A stretch of DNA of 64,000 bases from Rhodospirillales bacterium (GTDB lineage: Bacteria > Pseudomonadota > Alphaproteobacteria > Reyranellales > Reyranellaceae): the NCBI GenBank assembly GCA_016699855.1, contig CP064988.1, forward strand, positions 1,950,501 through 2,014,500, read 5' to 3'. The notes below the pieces were generated by a model, which was not told where the DNA came from, did not search any database, and saw nothing but the letters and a program-made list of their open reading frames with translations. Below, piece by piece: positions 18,133 to 27,297 of this stretch. The first letter of the stretch is position 1. Each line of letters starts with the position of its first letter. Position numbers and translations under genes: made by a program.

Positions 18133-18996
18133 TCAGCGCGGCGCGCCGAGCGCCACGCGGTCCTCGGGCGACAGCGCGCGCCGCGTGACGCTCTTGAGGC
18201 GTCCGTGGACGACGCCGAAGCTGGTCGCCATCTCCATCTTCACCGGGATCGGCCGGTCGAGGCCGTCGACCGTGGCCAGCCACAGCTTCGGCGGATCCTT
18301 CTCGTAGGCGTTCTTGCGCAGATCATCGTCGTCGTAGCCGGCGATGCGCGTCATGCGCGCGGCGCAGACCACCGCCTCGCCGCGCGCCGCGGGGATCTCC
18401 GTCGGCTTCACCGTCTCCGTCCTCAGGCGCGACAGCGTCACGTCGAAGCGCCGCTTGCTGTCGAAGATCGGATAGGTGCGGTCGCAGGCCGACGCGCCCG
18501 TGAACACCGCCGTCAGGGTCGCGGTCAGCGGGTCGAAGGCGCCGTTCTTCTGCTCCGGCGTCACCGCTTTGTGGGTCTTCACCGCCAGCTGCGGCTCGTG
18601 CGTCTCGCTGAACGATCCGGCGCCGGTGTAGCCGACCAGCCAGGTGCGCACCTTGCTCTTGAACTGGATCCACGACCAGCCGCTGGCCGGCGAGACGCCA
18701 CCGGGGACGAACGTGCCCCACGCCCGGTTGCGGCCGTTGAAGGTCGAGGAGAACGCGGCCGCGAGCCCCTCCTTGTTGAAGTCGGTGTCGACGAGGTAGC
18801 GCGCGCCGTCGATGCGCAGGTCGCCGCCGGCGCGGAACACCCGCGCGCCGCCGACCGTGAACTCGTACTCCAGCCGCACGGCGTAGGCCTCGCCCGGCGG
18901 CCGCTGCGCGGTGGCCGGCGCGGCGGCGAACGACGCGAACACCGCCAGCGCGGCCAGCGCGACCGCGCCGGACCTCCGATCGACCATCCGGGACAT
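18133..18996 (-). CDS. DUF3108 domain-containing exported protein
   Basis: A 287-residue exported protein with a Sec signal (GAVALAALAVFASFAAAPATA). The body matches the DUF3108 pattern: LEYEFTVGGARVFRAGGDLR near the start, a conserved CDRTYPIFDSKRRFDV segment, and a C-terminal PKLWLATVDGLDRPIPVKME strand. Family members are periplasmic proteins of unknown function, predicted to be mostly beta-structured. The ATG at 18996 is preceded by GGGGAGGT. It is convergent with the mutase gene and divergent from the Atm1-type gene at 19109. Confidence 0.82.
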   Translation of the reverse strand: MSRMVDRRSGAVALAALAVFASFAAAPATAQRPPGEAYAVRLEYEFTVGGARVFRAGGDLRIDGARYLVDTDFNKEGLAAAFSSTFNGRNRAWGTFVPGGVSPASGWSWIQFKSKVRTWLVGYTGAGSFSETHEPQLAVKTHKAVTPEQKNGAFDPLTATLTAVFTGASACDRTYPIFDSKRRFDVTLSRLRTETVKPTEIPAARGEAVVCAARMTRIAGYDDDDLRKNAYEKDPPKLWLATVDGLDRPIPVKMEMATSFGVVHGRLKSVTRRALSPEDRVALGAPR

Positions 18997-19108
18997 CCGC
19001 ACCTCCCCACGCGCCGCGGCGACAAGCGGCGGCAAAAAGGATAGGAGATGGGCGCGCGGCGCCGCAATGGCGCCGCCCGATTTTCCACGCACCGGTGCCG
19101 TCCGCCCC

Positions 19109-20975
19109 ATGTCGCCTCCCGCCCGTGAAAAAACCCCGATCCGCGCCAGCGACGCGTGGGGCGCGATCCGCATGCTCCTGCCGCATTTGTGGCCGCGCAA
19201 TGCGCCGGAATTGCGGCTGCGCGTCGTCGCCGCGGTGGTGCTGCTGGTGTCGGCCAAGCTGGTCAACATCTGGGTGCCGGTGCTCTACAAATACGCCGTC
19301 GACGCGCTGAGCGATCCGCGCGCCCAGGCGGTCGCCGTGCCGGTGTTCCTGCTGCTGGCCTACGGCGGGGCGCGGGTGCTGTCGCAGGCCTTCGGCGAGC
19401 TGCGCGACGCGATCTTCGCCAAGGTGGCGCAGCGCGCCATCCGCAACATCGCGCTGGAGACCTTCGACCACCTGCACCGGCTGTCGCTGCGCTTCCACCT
19501 CGAGCGCCAGACCGGCGGGCTGTCGCGCGTCATCGAGCGCGGCACCCATGGCATGAACTACGTCATCAACTTCATGACGTTCAACATCGTGCCGACGATC
19601 CTCGAGATCGTCCTGGTCGCGGCCCTGCTGTGGTGGCTGTACGACTGGCGGTTCGCGGCCGCGACCCTGGCGGCCATCGTCGGCTACGTCGTCTACACGG
19701 TGAAGCTGTCGGAGTGGCGCGCCATGCTGGTGCGGCGCATGAACGACAGCGACACCGACGCCAACGCCAAGGCGATCGACAGCCTGCTGAACTACGAGAC
19801 CGTGAAGTACTTCGGCAACGAGCGGCACGAGGCCGCCCGCTTCGACGTCGCGCGCCAGCGCTACGAGCGCGCCGCGATCCGCAGCCGCGTCTCGCTGTCG
19901 ATCCTCAACGTCGGCCAGGGGTTGATCATCTCCCTCGGCCTGCTGGCCGTCATGGCGATGGCCGGCCAGGGCGTGATCGACCGCACCATGACGCTGGGCG
20001 ACTTCGTCGCCGTCAACGCCTTCCTGATCCAGCTCTACCAGCCGCTGAACATGCTGGGCTTCGCGTTCCGCGAGATCCGGGACGGGCTGGTCAGCATGGA
20101 GAAGATGTTCGCGCTGCGCGCCGTGCCCGAGGAGGTCGCCGACCGGCCGGGCGCGCCCGACCTGCCGCCGGGACCGGGCGCGGTGGCCTTCGAGGGCGTC
20201 GATTTCCACTACGAGGCCGACCGCCGCATCCTGCGCGACGTCGACATCCGCGTGCCGGCGGGCCGGACGGTCGCCATCGTCGGCCCGTCCGGGGCCGGCA
20301 AGTCGACGGTGTCGCGCATCCTCTACCGGTTCTACGACGTCGCCGCCGGACGCGTGACCATCGACGGCCACGACATCCGCGCCGTCTCGCAGAAGAGCCT
20401 GCGCGCCGCCATCGGAATCGTCCCGCAGGACACCGTGCTGTTCAACGACACGGTCTACTACAACATCGCCTACGGCCGCCCCGACGCCACGACGGAGGAG
20501 GTCGAGGCCGCCGCCCGCCTGGCGCGCATCCACGATTTCATCGTCTCGCTTCCCAAGGGCTACGGGACCATGGTCGGCGAGCGCGGCCTGAAGCTGTCGG
20601 GCGGCGAGAAGCAGCGCGTGGCGATCGCGCGCACCATCCTCAAGGACCCGCGCATCCTGCTGTTCGACGAGGCGACCAGCGCGCCTGGACTCGCGCACCG
20701 AGCAGGAGATCCAGCAGTCGCTGCGCGACGTCTCCCGCGGCCGCACCACGATCGTCATCGCCCACCGCCTGTCGACGGTGGTCGACGCCGACGAGATCGT
20801 GGTGCTGACGGCCGGCGTGGTGGTCGAGCGCGGCACGCACGCCGCGCTGATGGCGCGCGACGGCGTCTACGCCGACATGTGGCGCCGTCAGCAGGAGGCC
20901 GCCGAGGAGGCCGAGCGCCAGACGACCGAGCCGCCGTCGCTGCGCGTCGAGGGGCGCCTGCGGGCGGGCGACTGA
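19109..20975 (+). CDS. Atm1/ABCB7-type ABC exporter, fused membrane and ATPase domains (one-base frame break)
   Basis: About 622 codons read across one break. The N-terminal ~300 residues form a six-helix exporter domain carrying the Atm1-family region IDSLLNYETVKYFGNERHE, which helps line the glutathione-binding pocket. The ATPase domain has Walker A VGPSGAGKST, signature LSGGEKQRVAIAR and Walker B ILLFDEATSA, then in the other frame the D-loop LDSRTEQEIQ and H-loop IAHRLSTV. An extra C at 20684-20685 shifts the frame exactly between Walker B and D-loop. Read literally, the protein would lose the H-loop and be inactive. Family members export glutathione-bound sulphur or metal species. The gene leads a run of five plus-strand genes with tiny gaps. 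Confidence 0.85.
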
Positions 20976-20982
20976 CGCCGCG

Positions 20983-22173
20983 ATGACGCCGCGCGGCCCG
21001 GTTTCGCCGCCGCCGGCAACTGCGGGCGGCCCGCTGTGGCCGGTGCACGTCGCCATCCTCGGCGCCGGGCTGATGATGGGCGCGGCCATGCCGCTGGTGC
21101 CGCTGGCGCTGGAGGCGCGCGGCATCGACAACACCACGATCGGCCTGAACGGCGCCATGTGGGCGGTCGGCCTGCTGGCGGCCGGGCCGTTCATCCCGCG
21201 CTGGGCTGCGCGGCTCGGCACCCTGCCGCTGCTATGGCTGGCGCTGCTGGCGAACGCGCTGCTGACGCTCGGCTACGTCTGGACCGACGACCTGCCGACG
21301 TGGTTCGCGCTGCGCTTCGCGCAGGGCGCGGCCACCGGCGTCCCGTGGATGTTGACCGAGATCTGGATCAACCTCGTGACCGAGGAGCGCCGCCGCGGCC
21401 GCGCGCTGGCGTTGTACTCGACGTTGATGGCGGCCGGCCTGGCCGCCGGCCCGCTGCTGCTGCAGTTCACCGGGACGCGCGGCGCGACGCCGTTCCTGGC
21501 CTGCGCGGCGCTGTCGATCGCCGTCGCGGTCCCGCTGGTCGGCGCCATCGGACGGGCGCCGGCGATCCGGCCGGAGCGCGGTGGCGGCGGCGCGCTGGGC
21601 GCCGTCGCGCTGGCGCCGCTGGCGATGGTGGCGGCGCTGGTCGCGGGACTGGCTGAGACCGTCGTCTTCACCTTCCTGTCGATCTACGCCGTCGGCGCCG
21701 GCGTGGCGGAGGCCACCGCGACGCTATGGCAGTCGGCCTTCCTCGTCGGCAACCTCGCGCTGCAGCTGCCGATCGGCTGGCTGGCGGACCGGTTGGACCG
21801 CGCCATGCTGATCGCGGTCTGCGCCCTGGCCTGCGCGCTCGCCGCCGCCGCGCTGCCGCTGGCCGGCACCGCGCCGCTGCTCGTCGTGCCGCTGCTGGCG
21901 GTGTGGGGCGGCCTGTCGTTCGGGCTCTACACGGTCGGGCTGACGATCCTCGGCGAGCGCTTCGCGGCCGGCGACATGGCGCGCGCCAACGCCGCCTTCG
22001 TGATGGTCTACACGTTCGGCAGCCTCGTCGGTCCGCCCGCCTCGGGCAAGGCGATGGACGCCTTCGGCGGCGCCGGGCTCGGCCTGTCTCTGGCCGCGGC
22101 CTACGCCGTCTGCGCGGTCGTGGCGGCGTTCGCCACGCGCCGCCCCGCTGACAAGGGCGGGCCGATCCGCTAG
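20983..22173 (+). CDS. Major facilitator superfamily transporter
   Basis: A 396-residue membrane protein with 12 hydrophobic segments and a Gly/Ala-rich repeat of the two six-helix halves. The inter-helix 2-3 region PFIPRWAARLGTLPLL and the helix 8-9 loop GWLADRLDRAMLI correspond to the MFS motif A positions. It resembles the YcaD-like drug/sugar-type permeases, but no substrate can be assigned. It starts seven bases after the Atm1-type gene and ends nine bases before meaB, so these are almost certainly one transcript. Confidence 0.8.
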   Translation: MTPRGPVSPPPATAGGPLWPVHVAILGAGLMMGAAMPLVPLALEARGIDNTTIGLNGAMWAVGLLAAGPFIPRWAARLGTLPLLWLALLANALLTLGYVWTDDLPTWFALRFAQGAATGVPWMLTEIWINLVTEERRRGRALALYSTLMAAGLAAGPLLLQFTGTRGATPFLACAALSIAVAVPLVGAIGRAPAIRPERGGGGALGAVALAPLAMVAALVAGLAETVVFTFLSIYAVGAGVAEATATLWQSAFLVGNLALQLPIGWLADRLDRAMLIAVCALACALAAAALPLAGTAPLLVVPLLAVWGGLSFGLYTVGLTILGERFAAGDMARANAAFVMVYTFGSLVGPPASGKAMDAFGGAGLGLSLAAAYAVCAVVAAFATRRPADKGGPIR

Positions 22174-22182
22174 ACGGACGCG

Positions 22183-23177
22183 ATGGACGCGACCGCCGAC
22201 GTAACGGGCGAATTCGATCCGCTCTACGCGCCGCTGGTGGCCGGCGACCGGCGGGCGCTGGCGCGCGCCATCACGCTGATCGAATCGACCCGCGACGACC
22301 ACCGCGCGCGCGCCGACGCGCTGCTGACGGCGCTGCTGCCGCGCACCGGACGCTCGACGCGCCTGGGGATCACCGGCGTGCCCGGCGTCGGCAAATCGAC
22401 CTTCATCGAGCGTTTCGGCCTGGAGCTGGTCGGCAAGGGCCACCGGCTGGCGGTGCTGGCGGTCGATCCGTCCTCGCGTCGCACCGGCGGCTCGATCCTC
22501 GGCGACAAGACGCGCATGGAGCTGCTGTCGCGCGATCCCCGCGCCTTCATCCGCCCCTCGCCTGCCGGCGCACGCTGGGCGGCGTGGCGCGGCGCACGCA
22601 CGACGCGCTGCTGCTGGTCGAGGCCGCCGGCTTCGACGTGGTCGTGGTCGAGACGGTCGGCGTCGGCCAGTCGGAGACGGCGGTGTCGGACATGGTCGAC
22701 ATGTTCCTGCTGCTGCTGCTGCCGGCCGGCGGCGACGATCTGCAGGGCATCAAGAAGGGCGTCGTCGAGCTGGCCGACCTGCTGGTCGTCAACAAGGCCG
22801 ACGGCGAGCTGGCCAAGGCCGCCAACCGTTCGGTCGCCGACTACCAGCACGCGCTGCGCCTGCTGCATCCGCCGTCGGCCGACTGGTCGCCGGAGGTGCG
22901 CACCTGCTCGGCGCTCGAGGGCCACGGCGTGCCGGAGGTATGGGAGGCGGTGCAACGCTACCGCGCCGCGCGCGGCGAGGCCGGGATCGCGCGCCGCCGC
23001 GGCGAGCAGGCGCGCGCCTGGCTGTGGAACGAGATCGGCGAGACGCTGCTGGCGTCGCTGCGGCGGCATCCCGACGTCAAACGCTCGCTGGCGGCGCTCG
23101 AGCGTCAGGTCGAGGCCGGGACGCTGGCGCCGTCGACGGCGGCGCGGCGCGTGCTCGCGACGTTCCTCGGCCGATGA
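22183..23177 (+). CDS. meaB: MeaB/ArgK-family GTPase, methylmalonyl-CoA mutase chaperone (one-base frame break)
   Basis: About 331 codons across one frame break. The G-protein core has GITGVPGVGKSTFIE (Walker A), AVDPSSRRTGGSILGDKTRM, VETVGVGQSE and the NKAD specificity motif. These are diagnostic of MeaB, which guards methylmalonyl-CoA mutase and gates cobalamin loading. The break lies at 22565-22571: the first frame ends in sense at IRPSPAGG, and the second resumes at TLGGVARRTHDALLL. One G seems to be missing from a GGCGGC run. Read literally, the product would lack the switch and NKxD regions. The next gene overlaps the stop as ATGA. Presence in the same window as the mutase supports the assignment. 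Confidence 0.88.
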
Positions 23178-23752
23178 CCAAGCCCCGGTCGCCCGCGACG
23201 TCCAAGCCCGCGGCGGCGGCGCCGCGCGCGTCGGTCGCGGCGCGGATCGCTGGGGTCGCCGGCGCGGCGCCCAAGGGCGGCCGCGGCGCGCCGGTCGATC
23301 CGGCCGAGGTCGCCTCGCAGGAGCTGCCGTTCTGGAAGCGCAAGACGCTGGCGAAGATGACCAAGGCGGAATGGGAGTCGCTGTGCGACGGCTGCGGCAA
23401 ATGCTGCGTCAACAAGCTGGAGTACGAGGACACCGGCGCGATCGTGCAGACCAACACCTGCTGCCAGCTGCTCGACACGCATTCCTGCCTCTGCAAGGAC
23501 TACCCCAACCGCAAGAAGATCGTGCCGGAGTGCATCCAGCTCACGCCCAAGGTGGTCGAGACGATGGACTGGCTGCCGCGCAGCTGCGCCTACCGGTTGG
23601 TGTGGCAGGGCCGCGACCTGTTCTGGTGGCATCCCCTGATCTCGGGCGACCCCGAGACGGTGCACACCGCCGGCGTCTCGGCCCGCGACAAGGTGATCTC
23701 CGAGCTCGAGGCCGGCGACATCAACGACCATGTCCTCGACGACTGGCTCTGA
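23174..23752 (+). CDS. YkgJ/YcgN-type cysteine-cluster (UPF0260) protein
   Basis: A 192-residue protein with a disordered Ala/Pro-rich N-terminus (1-50). The conserved UPF0260 core follows: LCDGCGKCCVNKLEYEDTG, TNTCCQLLDTHSCLCKDYPN and VPECIQLTP, ending near SCAYRLVWQGRDLFWWHPLI. The regularly placed cysteines are the proposed metal (Zn or Fe) ligands of the family. The biochemical role is not established. The ATG overlaps the meaB stop (ATGA), so translation is coupled. Confidence 0.85.
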   Translation: MTKPRSPATSKPAAAAPRASVAARIAGVAGAAPKGGRGAPVDPAEVASQELPFWKRKTLAKMTKAEWESLCDGCGKCCVNKLEYEDTGAIVQTNTCCQLLDTHSCLCKDYPNRKKIVPECIQLTPKVVETMDWLPRSCAYRLVWQGRDLFWWHPLISGDPETVHTAGVSARDKVISELEAGDINDHVLDDWL

Positions 23753-24317
23753 AGGCGGCGGACCCAGTCTGGAGACGGCGCGCCTGCGGCTGCGTCCGTG
23801 GGCGGCGCGCGATCTGGCGCCGTTCGCCGCCATGAACGCCGATCCGCGCGTGATGGAGCACTTCCCCGGCACACTGACGCGGGCCGAGAGCGACGCGTTG
23901 GTGGCGCGCATCGAAGAGCATTTCGTCCGCCACGGCTTCGGTTTATGGGTGATCGAGGTCGCCGCCGACGGCGCCTTCGCCGGCTTCACGGGCCTGGCGG
24001 TGCCGCGCTTCGAGGCGCCTTTCACGCCCTGCGTCGAGATCGGCTGGCGGCTGGCGCCCGCCCACTGGGGCCAAGGCTACGCCACCGAGGCGGCCCGGGC
24101 CGCGCTCGTCTTCGGGTTCAAGACGGCCGGTCTGGAGGAGATCGTCTCGTTCACCGTGCCCGCCAACCTGCCGTCGCGCCGCGTGATGGAGCGGCTGGGC
24201 ATGACGCGCGATCCGCAGGACGATTTCGACCATCCCGCCCTGCCGCCCGGCCACGAACTGCGCCGGCACGTGCTCTACCGCCTCCGGCGGACCGATTGGG
24301 CGCGCTCAACCTCTTGA
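23730..24317 (+). CDS. GNAT acetyltransferase, RimJ/RimL-like
   Basis: A 195-residue N-acetyltransferase. The fold shows LETARLRLRPWAARDLAPF at the start, the acetyl-CoA-binding motif AHWGQGYATEAARAAL in the middle and IVSFTVPANLPSRRVMERLG toward the end. This matches the Acetyltransf_3 (RimJ/RimL) family, which modifies protein N-termini or small amines. The start codon lies 23 bases inside the previous gene, with no gap. It is the last gene of the five-gene run. Confidence 0.82.
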   Translation: MSSTTGSEGGGPSLETARLRLRPWAARDLAPFAAMNADPRVMEHFPGTLTRAESDALVARIEEHFVRHGFGLWVIEVAADGAFAGFTGLAVPRFEAPFTPCVEIGWRLAPAHWGQGYATEAARAALVFGFKTAGLEEIVSFTVPANLPSRRVMERLGMTRDPQDDFDHPALPPGHELRRHVLYRLRRTDWARSTS

Positions 24318-24501
24318 TTTTCAATGATTTCTGGCGGATCACGGCGGCGGCCTAGCGCCGGCTCGGGCGGCCCGACGCGGCGGCTTCATCGGCTTGACGC
24401 GGCCCGGCCCGGCCCGTACAACGGCGCCCGCGCACCGGCCCTTCTGGGCCGGAAATCGTTTTTGGGCGGCCCTCGGGCGCCCGTTTGAAGGATCGAGCAC
24501 C

Positions 24502-24804
24502 ATGTCCCGCCGCTGCGAGCTCTCCGGCAAAGGCGTCCAGGTCGGCAACAACGTCAGCCACGCCAACAACAAGACCAAGCGCCGGTTCCTGCCGAACCTG
24601 CAGCCGGCCTCGGTGCTGTCGGACGCGCTGGGCCACGCCGTGCGTCTGCGCCTGACGCCGCGCGCCATCCGCACGATCGAGCACAACGGCGGCATCGACT
24701 CCTACCTGCTGGGCACCAACACCAGCAAGCTGACGCCGGAGATGAAGACGCTGAAGAAGCGCGTCGAGACGGCGAAGGCCAAGCGCGAGAAGAAGGCGGC
24801 CTGA
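24502..24804 (+). CDS. rpmB: 50S ribosomal protein L28
   Basis: A 100-residue L28 of the large subunit. It is recognised by MSRRCELSGKGVQVGNNVS at the start, SHANNKTKRRFLPNLQ, and the lysine-rich tail. The ATG is preceded by GAAGGATCG. It stands alone with its own terminator at 24827-24854, and the 185 bases upstream should contain its promoter. The alphaproteobacterial form lacks the zinc-binding cysteines and has a C-terminal extension, as seen here. Confidence 0.97.
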   Translation: MSRRCELSGKGVQVGNNVSHANNKTKRRFLPNLQPASVLSDALGHAVRLRLTPRAIRTIEHNGGIDSYLLGTNTSKLTPEMKTLKKRVETAKAKREKKAA

Positions 24805-24826
24805 GCGCCGCGTTCCGCCGGCAAGG

Positions 24827-24854
24827 AAAGGGCCCGCGACGCGGGCCCTTTTTC
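24827..24854. terminator. Terminator shared by rpmB and the converging synthase gene
   Basis: AAAGGGCCCGC / GCGGGCCCTTT stem with a three-base loop, followed on the plus strand by a T run. The A-rich side makes it usable for the minus-strand gene ending at 24872 as well. Confidence 0.85.
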
Positions 24855-24871
24855 GTTGCGACGTCCGCGCC

Positions 24872-26882
24872 TCAGCGCAGGATGCGGACGATCGTGTTGA
24901 AATCGTCGGTCCACACGCCGAGCTCCGGTCGCGCGCGGATCTCGGTCACCGCGCCGGCCAGCGGCGCCTTCTCGAAGGCCGACCGGTCCGGCGCCATCAG
25001 CACCCAGTCGCTGACCGGCATCCCAGCGGCGTCGCGGTCGCGCACCATGCCGACGGCGAGCTTGGCGTCGAGCGCGATCTCGCGCAACGCCGGCGCGAGG
25101 TCGAGGAACTTGTTGCTGATGTGGAACGCGACGATGCCGCCATCGACGACGTGGCGGCGGTAGAGCCTCAGCGCCTCGCGCGTCACCAGATGCATCGGAA
25201 CCGAGTCGCCCGAGAACGCGTCGATGATCAGGATGTCGTAGCGCTGCGGCGCCTCGCGCTCGAGCTGGAGACGCGCGTCGCCGAGCACCGTCTCGATGGT
25301 CGCGGCGCTGTCGGCCAGGTAGGTGAAGTCGCGCCGCGCCATGGTGATGACCGCGGGGTTGATCTCGTAGAGGCGGTAGGTGTCGCCGGCCCGGCCGTAC
25401 GCCGCCAGCGCGCCGGCGCCCAGACCGACGACGCCGACCCGGCGCGGCGCGGCGCCCTCGAGCGACAACAGCGCGCGGCCGCCGCCGCTCTTTGCGGTAG
25501 TACCCGGCCGGCTCGCGCCGGCGCGCCGGGTCGAGCCACTGGCGGCCGTGGACGATCGCGCCGTGCACGATCCAGCGCTGGCGCGCACCCTCGGACTCGC
25601 CGTCCATGACGCGCAGCACGCCGTAGAAGTTGCGGGTCAGCACGATGGCCGTGGTGCGCAGGTTCTGGATGTGCATGACGGTCGCGAAGCAGGTCGCCAC
25701 CAGGGCGACGAGCAGCGACGCCCGCACCAGCGGCGTCGACGTCCGCATGCGCAGGAACAGCAGCAGCGACAGCGCCGCGATGCCGATCTCGATCTCGAAA
25801 TGGTCGGGCAGCGCCAGCGGCGCGCCGATGCCCACGAGGGCGGCGCCGATCGCGCCGCCGAGCGCGATCGTCAGGTAGAAGCCGGTGAGGTGGCGCCCGG
25901 TCGGTTTGAGCCGCGCCAGCTCGCCATGGCAGGCCATGCAGGCGACGAAGAGGCCGCCGCAGAACACCGCGAGCTGGAGCCACAGGACGTGCCGTAGCGC
26001 GCCGAACGAGAGGCCGGCGGCCATGGCCACGACGGCGGCGGCGGCGGCGATCGCGAACGGCACCGGCCGGTACCAGCCCTCGCGCTCGAAGCAGATGATG
26101 AACGTCGCGAGATAGATCGACAGCGGGACGACCCACAGCAGCGGGATCGACGCCACGTCCTGCGTCAGGTGGTTGGACACCCCGAGCAGCAGGATCGATC
26201 CCAGCGCGGCCAGCGTCGTCCACAGCGCGTAGTCGCGCAGCGTCGGCGCCGGCGCGTCCGGCGCGTCGTCGGCCGCCGCCGCGGCCGATGGCGCGGCCTC
26301 GGGCAGCCGGCGGTCGAGCAGCGCGACCACCGCGCAGAGCACGATGTAGACCGCGTAGCCGCCGGACCAGATCCACGCCTGCGCGCCGGTGGTCAGCCAC
26401 GGCTCGACCAGGAACGGATAGCCGAGCAGCGCCAGGAACGAGGCGAGGTTCGACAAAGCGAACAGGCGGTAGGGGCTCTGGCCCGGCCGCGCGCGCGCGA
26501 ACCACGCCTGCAGCAGCGGTCCGTTGGCCGAGAGCGCGAGGAACGGCAGGCCGATCGTCGCGGCGAGGAAGCCGACGATGCGCCACGACGGATTCTCGTC
26601 ACCGCGCGGCTTCCACGATTCGTCGGCCAGGATCGGCAGCCACAGCACGCTGAGCGCCAGCACCGCGACGTGGATCAACGCGCGCGTGCGCGGCGAGATG
26701 TGGCGGGTGACGGCGTGGGCGTAGGCGTAGCCTGCCAGCAGCGCGACCTGGAAGAACACCATGCAGGTCGTCCACACCGACGAGGCGCCGCCGAACCACG
26801 GCAGGATCTGCTTGGCGACGATAGGCTGGACGAAGAACAGCAGGAACGAGCCGACGAAGATCGTCGCGGCGTGCAGCGGCAT
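24872..26882 (-). CDS. Membrane-fused spermidine-synthase-like protein (one-base frame break)
   Basis: About 670 codons across one frame break. Roughly the first 420 residues make 10-12 membrane helices (IFVGSFLLFFVQPIVAKQIL and following). The C-terminal ~220 residues are a class I methyltransferase-like spermidine-synthase fold, with VGVVGLGAGALAAYG, YEINPAVITMARRDF and DILIIDAFSGDSVPMHL. The frame changes at 25487-25493 in GCTCTTT: the first frame ends in sense at AGYYRK and the second continues SGGGRALLSLEG. One extra base is implied. The family is named fused MFS/spermidine synthase, but most members lack proven polyamine synthase activity. Its role here is open. Confidence 0.8.
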
Positions 26883-27052
26883 CCGGGGGCGGTCCGTCTT
26901 TCGCTGGACCGTCGGGCGCGGTCCTTCAGGGGCTCCCGCAACCTACACGAAACCGCCGAATCCGTCGAGGCGACGGCGCGGTCGGTGGTGGGTCAGTGTG
27001 ATCCCACGCGCTTCACGGACCCCGAGGAAACGCGTCGAGTGGACTCTCATCC

Positions 27053-27091
27053 TCCCTCCCCCTTTGTGGGGGAGGGCTGGGGTGGGGGGTG
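27053..27091 (+). repeat. Intergenic palindromic repeat, left copy
   Basis: A 39-bp element with an internal palindrome (CTCCCCC...GTGGGGGAG) followed by GGCTGGGGTGGGGGGTG. An almost identical copy in the opposite orientation is at 27170-27208. Similar CCCTCCCC/GGGGAGGG elements are common between genes in alphaproteobacteria. The rest of the 26883-27297 gap holds no convincing gene. Confidence 0.75.
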
Positions 27092-27169
27092 CTACCGCAC
27101 CACGCTTGTAACGTGGGCTGGGCGGACGGCATCGTGACAGGGAAAGTCCGCGCTCCTCGGCAAGCGCCG

Positions 27170-27208
27170 CACCCCCCGCCCCAGCCCTCCCCCACAAGTG
27201 GGGAGGGA
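27170..27208 (-). repeat. Intergenic palindromic repeat, right (inverted) copy
   Basis: This is the reverse complement of the element at 27053-27091 with about three mismatches. The pair, 78 bp apart, can fold into one large cruciform or RNA stem, as expected of a paired REP-like unit. Confidence 0.75.
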
Positions 27209-27297
27209 GCATGATAGCGCGACGCCCGTAACGTTATCGCAAACCGACCCACCGCCGTCCGTTCGGCGCGAACGGCCTCGCCAGCGAGCCTTGCCGG

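Noticed and set aside
20684..20685. Programmed ribosomal frameshifting as a reason for the frame breaks
   Set aside because: The five sites share no slippery heptamer or downstream structure, and the directions differ; they break motif-dense regions where programmed shifts are not known.
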